In this document: in pieces, positions 12,419 through 23,345 of the stretch | Layout of the letters: each line of letters opens with the position of its first letter | How positions within the stretch are numbered: the first letter of the stretch is position 1 | From: Saturnia japonica | Lineage: Eukaryota > Arthropoda > Insecta > Lepidoptera > Saturniidae | Reading direction: 5' to 3' | Length of the DNA: 64,000 nt | Assembly (NCBI GenBank): GCA_033032175.1 | Contig: CM065316.1 | Span: 3,504,115-3,568,114 of the forward strand | Position numbers and translations under genes: made by a program | Notes under the pieces: model-generated | What the model saw: only the letters and a program-made list of their open reading frames with translations | What the model was told of the DNA's origin: nothing | The model's database searches: none

Positions 12419-12680
12419 TGCCTCGTTAGCCTAGTGGTCGTAAGCGCGACTGCTATGAGCGAGACCCTGGGTTCGAATCCCAGGTCGAGCAAAGTGTTAT
12501 AGGGTTTTTCCTATGATAATCTTAGTAGCAGCTCGGAGTTTGGTTTCGTGCCCGATTAATGGCAATAGGCTCGCCCCCTATTACATGGGACCTAAAAAAC
12601 ATACTCGGCGAATTGTGGGTGTACATTAGTACACCTCTGCCTAACCCTTCGGGAAATACAGGCGTTATGTTATGTTATGT
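12419..12680 (+). mobile_element. tRNA-derived SINE
   Basis: The head carries an internal RNA polymerase III promoter: an A-box-like TTAGCCTAGTGG at about 12426 and a perfect B box GGTTCGAATCC at 12470-12480, spaced as in a tRNA gene. The tRNA-unrelated body follows, with a block around GTGTACATTAGTACACCTC and CCTTCGGGAAATACAGGCG. The tail is a short repeat, (TTATG)n, ending at 12680. Body fragments recur at 15165-15261 (-) and 62545-62672 (+), proving dispersal. The 67-codon frame crossing it is not a gene. Confidence 0.85.
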
Positions 12681-13128
12681 ACGACGAAGCGTCCGCGGAG
12701 GATGCTCGCCCTATAGTGTTTTATATATACCTGCCTATAATGTGTACATATTTCCCGTATGAATACTGAAGTATATAAAGGCATTTCAAAAATAAATGAC
12801 ATGAAGTAAAAATGTATGATAATTTATGAAATGTATTTTATATCATTTCTAAATAAATACAATAATTAAATCCAAATAAAACAAAAATAAAAGATTCAGT
12901 AAAAACTTCATTCATAGCGCCATCTGTGTGGAGACGGATAATCAGTTATTAGTAATCAATTACGAAGTTATTAGAGGTATAGTAAGGTACTCGTACTCAT
13001 TCATTCTAAGAGATGGCGCTTAAATAAAACTATTTATTGTTCATCCTACAATATTACTCAAGCCTGGTGAAGCTTTGAAAGCCTCTATTGGCTCCAAGAC
13101 CCAAAAACCTAAGAGTCTAGTTAATTCG

Positions 13129-13159
<31 letters not shown>

Positions 13160-14310
13160 AATTTTATAATTATAGGTTATACTATACCTACTTCGACTAA
13201 ATATACGTACTGCTAAAAACTTGAACTTTTGTATTTGTAATATACTGATTTATTATAATTAGTATATTAGAGACTATTTCTCAAGTTTTACCACATTTTA
13301 AATGTAATATTAGAATCAAATGAAATAAAAGTCAAAAGGTACACAAAAAAGGTTTTATGTAGTTTACATACATAGCTTTTCAAATAACAAATATTTAAAA
13401 AAAAATGATATGCAAATAAAATCAATACCTGGTAATATTATAAATCTTGATACACATAGCTAAAATACAATAACACTATTTTTATGTTCTACACATAATT
13501 TTATAACCTATAATACAACTTTTACGTTTCGTCATTGCCTATTACGTAATGGGAAGATTGAAAACAAAGAACGCTGTAAAAAAATAGGTGGGGGTGCTTT
13601 TGCACACGGATGAATCATAACATGCGTTGCCAGACGTACGAGAAATCTCGTACTTTTAGGATATTTTGCAGTTCTGTAAACGAGCAAAAAAAAACTCGTA
13701 CGCTTTTTTACGAGATTTCAACAATAGTGTCTGCCAGCGTCCCATATACAAATCAAAAATACTAATTATAAAACAATATATTATGTTCATGCACATGACT
13801 AGATTCATTGCCTCATCATCAAATGTATCTTTATTCGTTGACTGGAGAATCCCCGCTAAGATGATTTTTTTATGATTATCCATAATGCACTAATGATGAA
13901 ATATTGTTTTCTTATTTCTTTTGCACTAACTGAAACAGGTGTAAAAATGTATTTTTATGCAATGGTAGTAGAAGTTCTAGTACGTTTCAGAATTTTACTC
14001 TAATTATTCACAATAATACCCTAATTTAACCCTAATAATTTTACTAAAGGAGTAGCCAGATTTTAAAATTACCAAGAAAGCAAAGTGCGCATTATATTCA
14101 TCAAGCTCTCTGGTTGCTGAAATCTCAAATCGCATGCTAAATAAATCAAAAATTAGAGAAACAAATCTGTTTCGTTTTCATCGGGTCTACAACTCCAAAA
14201 GTTGACTACATTTGGTTTCAAGACAGGCATAATTAGAAAAAGTGCGCGTGCATATTTTCAGCAAAATCCATTTAATAAAAACAGATATTAGAAATTGTCT
14301 TATTACAGAC
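12681..14310. other. Intergenic with poly-A tract and short inverted repeats
   Basis: A run of about 30 A residues lies near 13129-13158. TACGAGAAATCTCGTA, a perfect palindrome, lies at about 13638. Frames at 13656-13883 overlap on both strands and show no domain. No host gene was recognised. Confidence 0.45.
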
Positions 14311-14340
14311 TAGCTGTGCCCGCGGCTTTGCTTTGCTTTC
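14311..14340 (+). repeat. End of a widespread lepidopteran-type repeat
   Basis: CTAGCTGTGCCCGCGGCTTT matches the end found at 46917 and, in reverse, at 22625. Little else of the repeat is preserved here. A further GC-rich patch follows at 14690-14750. Confidence 0.55.
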
Positions 14341-14857
14341 TTATAAAAATCGTACTTTCTCAAAATCTATCCGGTCACTCATTTTATAAGCTAAGAAAAG
14401 ATCGAAAAAAAATATAAATTTCGAACCATAAGGAAATGTGTTCCAAATTGATAACTAAAAAACAGTTAAAAAAACTGTACAATAAAAATATAAATGATTT
14501 TAATAGCCCTGACATTAACAAAATACTAATAAACATAACCATAATATTAATCATGATGAACTAATAGCAAGTACAAAATACATTTTTAAAATTCATAATT
14601 TTACGAGATCATGTGTTGAAAGTAAGAGATATTTGGTAAAAAATTCGCCATCTGGCAACCCTGCTTATGTTAGAGCAAGAGAAAAAATATCGCGTCGTCG
14701 CATAACTCAACGCCGCGCGACGCGCCGTCGCTGCACTTGACGCCACTTGATAGCACAGGTGTTTAGTTTACATGCGACATATAGAAAAAATAATACTTAT
14801 CTACTTCATATTATGTTTGTGGCAAAACTCTTTTTTTGTCGTAGTAATAATATCTGT

Positions 14858-14895
14858 TAGAGGTAGGCGATTATGAATGATGACTGAATTGAGAT
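14858..14895 (+). repeat. Terminal fragment of the 42.6-kb TIR element family
   Basis: TTAGAGGTAGGCGATTATGA is close to the left end of the element at 42640 (TAGCGGTGGGCGATTATGAG). Only the end is present. Confidence 0.4.
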
Positions 14896-15164
14896 ATGTG
14901 CTTATTATAAATGTACGATGGGAAGCTAAAAAAGAATCGCTCAGTCGTAAAGCTCTTTACAAGAACATATAAACCAATTTGCTAAAAAAAAAGGTCGTTC
15001 GGTCGTAATCCAATCCGATCCTTATTCTTCATTACTTATACCAATATTATAAAGAGGAAAGATTTGATTTTTTGTTTGTAATGGATAAACTCAAATCTAT
15101 TGGACCTAAAGCTACAGTATCAGCGAGTAATATAGGTTATATTATAATTTGAAAGATTAATTTA

Positions 15165-15261
15165 TAAACATAACATACCATCACGCCTGTATTCCCCGAA
15201 GGGTTAGGCAGAGGTGTACTAATTGTACACCCACAATTTGCCGAGTATGTTTTTAGGTCCC
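15165..15261 (-). mobile_element. SINE fragment, antisense
   Basis: Reverse complement of the 3' body of the SINE at 12419-12680, including the CCTTCGGGGAATACAGGCGT block and a TATGTTATG tail on the minus strand. The tRNA-like head is absent. Confidence 0.8.
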
Positions 15262-15750
15262 TATAGTAGACTTCAAGTCTTCCTTTCGAATCGGCTTCAA
15301 AATAAAAAACAGTTTAATCTTCACGGCAGGGCAGCTGGAGACGAGGCAGAAACTTTTTCTTATGGAGGTTACGACATGTGGTTACAATATTGGTCAAATG
15401 TTGATAGTTTTACACAAAGTATAAAAAATTGGCTATACAAACGGGTGTCTGTTGGTGAGGTTTGTCATATAAAATTAACACTGGTGGAACCGTGGGGTAC
15501 AGCTAGTTACATTATATATAGCGACCACTCAGACCGTTCTTCTTTGCTACAGTGCATATATGAATATAGTGTACAGGAGTTTCAGTGTGCTTTTGGGTTT
15601 CTGATTCTTCTCAAATTCATTCATACAAACAACACGCTAACTAACGTACTTGCAGATGTCTCGAATCCGGCATCAAATAATTATAGCACATTGTGCAACG
15701 AGAAAATCTTACTCTCCTCATTTCTAGAACAATTCAACATATTTACCTAA
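15262..15750 (+). CDS. Unrecognised open frame, doubtful
   Basis: A 175-codon frame opens inside the SINE fragment (15223) and continues to 15750, so about the first 13 codons are repeat-derived. The remaining roughly 160 residues show no domain, signal peptide, membrane segment or compositional bias that I recognise. Its length is unusual for such AT-rich DNA, which argues for an exon or a transposon fragment. No convincing splice sites or homologous copy in the window support it. Function unknown; it may be chance. Confidence 0.2.
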   Translation, partial: YSRLQVFLSNRLQNKKQFNLHGRAAGDEAETFSYGGYDMWLQYWSNVDSFTQSIKNWLYKRVSVGEVCHIKLTLVEPWGTASYIIYSDHSDRSSLLQCIYEYSVQEFQCAFGFLILLKFIHTNNTLTNVLADVSNPASNNYSTLCNEKILLSSFLEQFNIFT

Positions 15751-17690
15751 TTCTTTTTTTACTCTAGTGTACTTTCGCCAGAAATTAGAAAAATTCTAAA
15801 GACTACACAGTGCACTAGTCTAATATTTGAGAATATAAATAGATAAAAAAGAAACATTGTTTGAAATGTAATACTTAGATACACATACACTAAACTTTAC
15901 TAGAAAAACACAAAAACAAAACCATAACACTGCTTTAGTAATATAATATCTAAATAATACAGGAAATATTATCTTTGGTCCTACAAAATAATAATAATAC
16001 TTCTTAGAAATGGAAAAAGTAATCATAACATACTAATTTTATGTAAAAATATAGTTTCTGTAATATAATTTGTAAAAAAGATTTAAAAAAAAAAATTAAA
16101 AAAAAAATAGCAACGTCCAGACATAAATGCAACAACAACGTAGCTATTTTTATCCTAAAGGCGTTTAAGGTTAGTGCCACTGAATTTTTTACCGCCAAAA
16201 AAAAAAACAGGCTAATATGAGTGATATACTGTGTAATGTAAGGGCTACATTCCCATACATTTTTTACTGGCGCTTACGGCTGTTTGGAACTGAGTGAAGT
16301 TTTTCAAAAAGTGCGGTGCTTGAGTGGTTAAGAAACCCAAACATTTACTGTTATTATTACATATTTCAGAAACTATAGAATTAATGCATTATGGTGAACA
16401 ACTGCAAATTACAATGCTGTGTTTAATGCACAAGATGCAAATTTTTCACCCATAATAGGGCTTCACATCTGAAGGTTAAATGTTTTTTTGAGAAAAAAAA
16501 ACTTACCAATAGCTATAAAATGTCACACAGTTTTACAATTAATACAATAAACCTGCATAACAAGTGTAATTTCCCTCTATGGAAATAAAAAACGTAGTAT
16601 ATTTACATAAAAGACTTATTAGATTTCAAATAACATGTTCTAGTTTACATAGGTATTTTTCATACATTTTTTTGTACTATTTATAGAGATATATATTATA
16701 TATCTAAGAAAATTACTTCAAATTTGTTCTAAGCGAAATGGTACTAGAACTATTTCTATAATCTCTGTCTTGCAATACGACGATAACGTAAACTTGTTAG
16801 CCAAACTGCAGCCAAGTCATGCCCATATCAAGTGTATTTAAAAAAACCCTCTAAATGAAGCCCAGTTAATCTCGTTCTATTGATTTTTATAGTACCTAGT
16901 TATAAAGGACATGTTAATATACATAATATTTTAACTGTTCATAAATACCAGAAAGTAATATACACCCTAGTAAGTAAATCAAATGGACATCATGTTGAGA
17001 AATTAATGGCGTCGAACTTCGAGATTGAATTTTATAGTTTATACTTACGTATAATGTTAATTGCAACAGAAGAAAACCCAAGCAGGCATGTAGAAATCGA
17101 CATAAAAACCTTCCGTCGCCAGCCATTGTTCTTCACTATATAAACACAAATTTTACTAAAAGCAATTTAAAATACCATATCATAAATGATACACTAGAAA
17201 GTACGTTCTGCAAATTGATCACAGAATGTGATCGTGCAATAAAATAAATACAAATCTGTCTGACGCACTTTCATAACCGTTCGACACTTCAAACACTAAC
17301 AACAGTGACGACGGATGACGATTGACTGTGGAAGTGTGGATCTCTCGGTAGAGAGACTTATTTGCTGTGGATTGACTGAAAAGGAAAAGTGATTAGGACA
17401 AATTGACAAAGAGAGCAGATAAAATGGCCGACCTGATTGTTGCCAGCTTAATTCACCAGTGCTGCCATAAAAAAAAACAACAAAAACCAGAACTTTGGTG
17501 TACATAAAAAGACGCATATTATCACAATAACGTAAAAAAAATTGTTCGATGGCTATGCCCAAGTCACGGTGAAGCTGTAAAAGTCCGAGCTTACTTCTGA
17601 GGCTTCAGGGCCCTAAAAGCAAACTGTAGTCATACAAAAAAAAACGCTGGCTATGTTGCTAAAAATTTAATCTAATATAATTTTTGGCGC
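15751..17690. other. Intergenic, nothing firmly recognised
   Basis: Several 60-90 codon frames (15820-17562) overlap on opposite strands and lack domains. Positions 17230-17470 are less AT-biased than their surroundings and could include an unrecognised promoter or repeat. Confidence 0.4.
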
Positions 17691-17699
17691 AATCTTGAA

Positions 17700-17935
17700 G
17701 TGATATGCTGTGGTTTTCATTTTTAAGATTTTTTTGAACCTATATTATGTAATATTGGTGGCGTTTTGCGTGATATAGTTTGCTTTTTGTGCATAAGTGA
17801 AATGGATTATAAATATAAGCTGAAAGCATTTATTCTGTATCCCACAAAAACTTCATAGAAATTTCTAACAAGGGAGCCACCATCTTGTTAGGATACATGA
17901 CATTATAATTCACTCGACAATGGCAGTAATGGCCT
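17700..17935 (-). repeat. Dispersed repeat family R-A, copy 2
   Basis: Reverse-complement copy of the repeat at 10914-11090: GGCGTTTTGCG, AAATGGATTATAAATATAA, GGGAGCCACCATCTTGTT. It is followed by sequence shared with 29420-29490 (AATGGCAGTAATGG, AAAGAGGA), so the family unit extends about 30-50 bp beyond the GATGGTGGC end. Confidence 0.7.
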
Positions 17936-18280
17936 TTATTAAAGAGGATCGGCTGCCAAGTAGAAAGAAGAAGAAAAAAATTTAACCGCAAAGCACGAAA
18001 AAAGAAAAACTTAAATTTACCAAGAACAAATTATCGAAAAGAATAAAAGAAGATTGTAAATAAAAATCATATTCTTCTAGATGTATTTTATTTAGTAGAT
18101 TAAAATGATTGTGTGAATAAATAGGTACTGAGTGTAGACAAAGTAATTGACATTAATAATTCTGGTAATGTCGTTGACTAAGTAAAGAACTGCAAGTAAG
18201 TACTCATTTGACGCATAGATAGGGATAAAATTGCGTTTTTTCCGTGTTACTTTTGTGATCAAATTGTTACTTTTTCGCAG

Positions 18281-18633
18281 CAGTGTTGCCAAGTTAGCCA
18301 TTTTATGGCTATATCTGGCAGCATTTAATAGTCATTTAGCCGAAAATATCAAATATTATGCATTAAATTAGAAAAATTACGGGTTGCACTCCGGGAGTGC
18401 TGACAGAAGTGAAAACTTATTTTGGCGCGTTAAACATTTTTTAGATGGGTACTAGGGTTATTGGGTTATGAATTGCATTTTATTTATGAATTGTATTTTA
18501 TTAATTATTAGAAACTTTAAAATACATTTAATATGCAACTTTTAGCCACTTTTTAGGGTATGAAATTTTTGTCATTCTAGCACGTTTGTAAAAATGTTTG
18601 GCAATTTCTTGTTTCCTTGACTTGGCAACACTG
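18281..18633. mobile_element. hAT-like MITE with 14-bp perfect TIRs
   Basis: CAGTGTTGCCAAGT at 18281 is exactly mirrored by ACTTGGCAACACTG ending at 18633. CAGTGTTGCC termini are common in hAT elements. The 353-bp interior is AT-rich and non-coding, apart from a chance 69-codon frame. No 8-bp target duplication is visible, so the boundary or superfamily may be wrong. Confidence 0.6.
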
Positions 18634-18689
18634 TTGAGTGTCCTTGGTAACTTTGCGCTATGGGCCCCTGGCAACACTGGTGGTATCAG

Positions 18690-18762
18690 TCCTCTGGTTA
18701 TTGGTCTATGGTTATTGGTCTATGGGTATCAGTCCGTTCCATAGACCAATAACCAGAGGGTC
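18690..18762. repeat. Foldback repeat (CTCTGGTTATTGGTCTATGG)
   Basis: CTCTGGTTATTGGTCTATGG at about 18693 is followed by its exact reverse complement CCATAGACCAATAACCAGAG at about 18739, able to form a hairpin of about 20 bp. The same 20-mer recurs at about 39492-39511, just upstream of the GPANK1 gene. Confidence 0.8.
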
Positions 18763-19118
18763 CATTCTTTCTGGTTATTTGTCTATATATTAGTCTTTGT
18801 TGTTATAAAAATAAGTACATCAAAATTATACTTTGTTTTACTTTAATAAAAAGTGAAAATACTAAACAACACTGAAAATAGGGTTTTATTATTACAATTA
18901 TCCATACAACATTAACTATAAATCAAACGAAATATTACCCTTAACAAATTTATTAGATAATTGTATAAAAACTATATAATTGTCATGAAGTTTTATCATA
19001 AAGAAATATCTATGTAAAACATAAACTTCAAGCATGAAAACGAAACATAAATTTAAAGGTCTTAGTTATTTGTTATATACAAATAACGTTCCAGTGTAAG
19101 TGTATCAAATTTTTTATT

Positions 19119-20321
19119 ATGGAGGGCAGAAGATTGCATAGAAGTGTTTATCCAACAGCTAAGCAAAAAAAGATATTGATTGAGATGGTAGCTAAATATC
19201 CAGATTTAGTATCTTGCAAAGTAAGACAGGGCTTCAACTATACAGACGCGCATAAGCTGTGGCAAAACATAGCTACAGAGTGTAATGCCATACCTGGAGC
19301 AAGAAAAACTTGGAAACAGTGGAAAAAGGTATATAACATATGTTATCCGAAGATGAATCAATTGGCAATATGAGTGTATTTCAGTTTATTGAATAAAATT
19401 TATTGAAAACTCTATTTTGTCTTAATATAGGGTGCAGTATGCATGTAGCATCTACTGGAATTATAATATAAAAATTATAGTAAATATGTAAGTAATGACA
19501 AAACAATAGGGAATAGTCCGTAAAAGATAGAGTTTATAAATGTCTAAATAAAATACTCCTAAAACATAGATTGTATTTTTCTTTTCAAATTGTTATAGGT
19601 TTAGCGTTGTGGCACAAGATGGTGCACGCTAAGCCTAATAAAAGGCTGGCTCTCAAGTGCAGCTGCCAGAATACTCCCATGCATTGCATATATACACTCT
19701 ACAGTTGTGTATTTATTTGAATCTGTATTTCTTTGAATGTTCGACAAAATTTTTAATAATAAAAAAAATTTGCATAATTTCAAAATAATTATTATTATAA
19801 AAGAACAATATTAATTTTACTTTATCAAATATTTTCAGACATGGCAAGATATCCGTTCAAAAATAAAGCGACGGCATTCATCAAATGACCTACCTGCATC
19901 ATTAGTAATACTTTCACAGGCAGAAAGAGATGCATTAGGATTTAAAAATGAACAAACAAGCAATAACTACCAAACTGAAGAAGAAACTGAATTTATAACA
20001 TTACCACAAGATAATATTGAAGAGAATATGAATAATGATGTGAATTCTGTAGCATCATATAGTGAAGTAGAATCTGTATCTGAAGAAAAATTATTCCCAG
20101 AGAATAAAATAGAAAAATTAAAAAACTCATTAAGGAGAAAGAGTGCACAATCAAGTAATTGTTTTTTCAATTGTGACATATTATCAGTGCAGGAACAAAG
20201 AAAGTTACAATTAAAAGAGGACTATATTAATTTTAAAAAAGATTATTTGAGAGAAAAATTGAAATTAATGAAAGAACAGACTGAAGCATTAAGAGATATA
20301 GCTAGGGAACTGTCCAAGTAA
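19119..20321 (+). CDS. Myb/SANT-like DNA-binding domain protein (two exons)
   Basis: Exon 1 is 19119-19328, the intron 19329-19838 (GT...TTTTCAG), exon 2 19839-20321. The join is phase 0 and gives about 230 residues. Residues 8-80 form a zeste-type Myb/SANT domain: KILIEMVAKYPDL, then LWQNIATECNAIPGA, then the tryptophan-rich WKQWKK joined across the intron to TWQDIRSK, exactly where the third helix is expected. The middle is acidic and polar. The last 45 residues (QEQRKLQLKEDY to ARELSK) are charged and predicted coiled coil. The domain binds DNA; the protein is presumably nuclear. Such proteins are numerous in insects and some accompany Harbinger-type transposons, so host or transposon origin is open. 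Retaining the intron would stop the frame at 19373. The intron holds a repeat relic at 19605-19690. Confidence 0.75.
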
Positions 20322-20589
20322 TATAATGCATTTATTTAACTAACAAAATATGCAGTCCTTGTACTTACTGCATGTTAGGTTTGGTTCTTGAAATATGTGA
20401 CATAAATCAAATTAGTGTAATGCAAGTTTCTTTTTCATACCTTTCCGTACAAAACCCAGGGTTTAAGTTCTTCAAGAACTTTAAACTACAATTTTTTTTC
20501 TTAGTAAATATGCTTTATTACTTGAAGCAAGTCCTTAAAAATATATGAAATTAGTAATTATTTTTGGTATTTATTGGAAATCTAGTGTG

Positions 20590-20678
20590 GCTGTATGTAG
20601 AGCAGTATTCATTCCAACACTCATTTACACAAGTAAAAGCTGGGTATGAGTGACACGGAATGAGTAAGACATGCTTAG
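20590..20678 (+). mobile_element. RTE-like relic, left piece
   Basis: CATTCCAACACTCATTTACA and AAAGCTGGGTATG match the start of the RTE 3' block at 43512-43550 (FIPTLIYTSKSWV in translation). The piece ends at GCTTAG, where a TIR element is inserted. It resumes at 23237. Confidence 0.65.
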
Positions 20679-20907
20679 GGGGCATTCAAGTATTACGTAA
20701 CAATATTTTTGAAGATACTTTAGCCTCTCCCCCCCCCCCCCCCCCTTGTAACGTTCCGTAATATTTTTCTGTATCCTCTCCCTCTTTAAACGTTACGTAA
20801 CACCCAAGTCCGCTTGAAAGCTTATAAAGGACAATCTGATGCAAATCTCCCCGTTTTGAGGACATAACAGTATGAGTTCACTTTAAGAACACTGTCTAAA
20901 GCCATAC

Positions 20908-22944
20908 TAGAGGTGTAACTAATATATTCGTATTAGGTACAGGGACTATAATACGCGCCACGGATTAATATAATATGATCCACGAATATAGAATAATAGG
21001 TTATCAAATATTAGTCAAATAATAGGCACGCGATTCAGGATCCGCGCGGCGAGTCAACGCTAAGTAGGTACCTCTCTCTTTGTCCGTTATAGGGGGCGCA
21101 TCTTGCGAGTAACATACAAACCCTATATTTTTATCTTATAAAATATAAAATCTTGTGAGTGTCTGTTAGCGATTGTTATAAGCTTTGAACGACTTGACCA
21201 ATTGAGCTAATATTTACATAGTACAGTGTTATTGGTTGATTTCTATGTTCTGGGGTAACATGAGGGTTCTGGGGTTGCGATTTGAAACTTCGTATTGAAA
21301 CGACCGCTGGCTGCTGACTTATCGTATGTATAGTAAAGACATCATTATACACGTCGGGCTTCGTATGAAAACTGCAGGGTTGGTAACACAGTAAGCAAGC
21401 AATGAACAAAGAAGCATTATATTAGGCACCGTTTTTAACGAATATCAGCGTATTAGCTAATACGGATATTAGTTAGATTCATAGATTAGTTTGTAATATT
21501 TGTATTAGGTATCTATTAGTATTTCGTATTATAGAATAACTATAATAGGCTCCGTTTTTAACGAATATCAGTGTATTAGCTAATACGGATATTAGATAAT
21601 AGATTAGTTTGTAATTTTTGTATTAGGTATCTATTGGTATTTCGTATTATATTAGCGATTCCTTCAGTTCCTTATAAGTAGCTGCGATTGCATACATGTT
21701 ATAGTATCTATATATTTTAGAGAATTTCAAATGTAAATATTTATTAAAGTGAAACTTATTAGATCGTCTTAAAATTTTTGGTCTGTGTGTTGTATGTCGC
21801 GTGACGGTCGGCCGCGGAGTAGGGATGGCGGCGCCTATAGTTCGCAGCAACTGACCGTGTAGTATATAGACTATTACTCATTTTTGAATTTTTAGTTAAA
21901 TGTCTATAATGTGAAAAAAAGTTTCACTTTTACCGTGGTTTCATAAAACCACACAATCAATTTTTTTATTTTGTTTTTAGAATCAACTAAAAAATCAATC
22001 GATTGACGTTTTTAATGGACATACATAAAAATCTATAATTGTAGTACATGATATAGTGATATTTTTTAACATAATATATTTTAATAAACTTACCAAAGAT
22101 TTTGACGTTAATGACAGTCCGTAATATATACAACTAATAAAATGAAGTGTCTGTTTGTGATGTCAAAATAACAGTTTTTTTACTAAATGCATATGAAAGT
22201 ATATACGATACCTATAATAAAAAACCCATTTTTAAAATTCTGTCTGTCTGTTTGTTCCGGGTAATCTCCGAAACGGTTGACCGATTTCGACAGGACTTTC
22301 ACTGGTAGATAGCTGATTTTATAGAAAGTAACTTAGGCTACCTTTATTTTAGAAAATGAATTAGGGTTCCGCATAAATAAAAATAAAACAACTGGTCATG
22401 ATAAATCAATTCGGGCGCTTAAAATGGCTTACGCTGAGTACCTAAACTATAGAGATACAGCAAATTAACATACTAAATAATTGTAGACATTAAAAATACC
22501 TACAAAAAAGTCCGGGAGAGTATACGCTTATCTTAGGAACACCTACAATAAGCATTATCGCCATTAAAATAGCCGGGAGCGGGGGAGCAAAATTTGCGCG
22601 GGCATTCTGTAATCCATGTGAGCGAAGCCGCGGGCACAGCTGGTTTATTAATACAAAAGAAAATTTAACTACTTTTTCATTTACGTTATATAATAAGCAT
22701 AAGGTTAATAATAAATATTCACAACAATCTTTTATTTCATACTCACATTCTATAACTATAGAGAATACTGAGAATAGATTCGCTTAATTTCAGTGTTACG
22801 TTCAATTAGGTAGCGAATTGCGAATATTGAATCGGTGATTATTGTTTGATTAATACCAAATAATAGGTACGGGAACCTAATATGAGTTATCTAATATATT
22901 CCTTATTAGGAATACCAAAATATCAGCCTAATATGACAACTCTA
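20908..22944 (+). mobile_element. Non-autonomous hAT-type element, copy 1
   Basis: Starts TAGAGGTGTAACTAATAT and ends ...CAACTCTA. Flanks AGCCATAC (20900-20907) and ACCCATAC (22945-22952) are an 8-bp target duplication with one mismatch. About 2.04 kb and homologous in reverse complement to 46613-48317. The subterminal region (21425-21650) holds two tandem units of about 120 bp, each with the palindrome GTATTAGCTAATAC. No transposase frame was found. Confidence 0.75.
22190..22650 (-). repeat. Widespread repeat carried inside the hAT-type element
   Basis: On the minus strand it starts CCAGCTGTGCCCGCGGCTTC and runs through GGCTAC/AAAATAAAGG, GACTTTCACTGG (plus) and the CCGAAACGGTTGACC region. 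It matches 46917-47420 and the broken copy at 49440-51330. Both hAT-type copies carry it at the same relative position, so it was captured before they spread. Confidence 0.7.
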
Positions 22945-23236
22945 ACCCATACAGTCGAGGGATTCCCCGTTAAAACAAACGAAAAGGCTTGCCACCTTGG
23001 GAGAACAAAATAAAAATGACTTAAAATACAATCGACGGATTCCCTGTAAAACATAAACGAAAAGGGTTGCAATCTTGGGAAATTTTAATTGCCTAGTTTT
23101 TTTTATTTAAATTAAAAGAAACCATGTTACGTAACGCGTTATTCGACCCCCCTCGCCGTAATTGTAACGCATTGTGACGTTTCTTTAGACCCCACCCTTC
23201 CGCCCAAATTGTGTTACGTAATACTTCAAGTATACC

Positions 23237-23345
23237 GCTTAGATGGTTTGGGTATGAAGAGAGGATTAATGAAAGAAGAATGACTAGAGATTTATGAATG
23301 TGAATGGGAATGTGGGAAGAGGAAGGTGGGATTGATGTATGTAAT
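23237..23345 (+). mobile_element. RTE-like relic, right piece
   Basis: CTTAGATGGTTTGGGTATGA and AATGAAAGAAGAATGACTAG match 43717-43775 of the better preserved RTE-like element. It continues the piece ending at 20678. Confidence 0.7.

Larger units (their letters stand above)
20679..23236. mobile_element. TIR element inserted in the RTE relic
   Basis: The left end GGGGCATTCAAGTATTACG and right end (reverse complement GGTATACTTGAAGTATTACG) are inverted repeats continuing through TAACA. GCTTAG flanks both sides (20673-20678, 23237-23242), and the interrupted RTE relic resumes exactly there. The subterminal regions have C-rich tracts (about 20720-20740) and further TTACGTAAC words. No transposase is encoded, and a hAT-type element occupies most of the interior. 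The TTACGTAA-plus-C-tract style resembles the ends of the 53-kb element, but the superfamily is not assigned. Confidence 0.7.

Noticed and set aside
12421..12491. Candidate tRNA gene with A and B boxes
   Set aside because: It continues into a SINE body and tail whose fragments are dispersed in the window, and the acceptor stem does not pair convincingly.
20720..20742. Poly-C tract as a sequencing or vector artefact
   Set aside because: C-rich subterminal tracts also occur in the 53-kb element, so it is a plausible part of the transposon.
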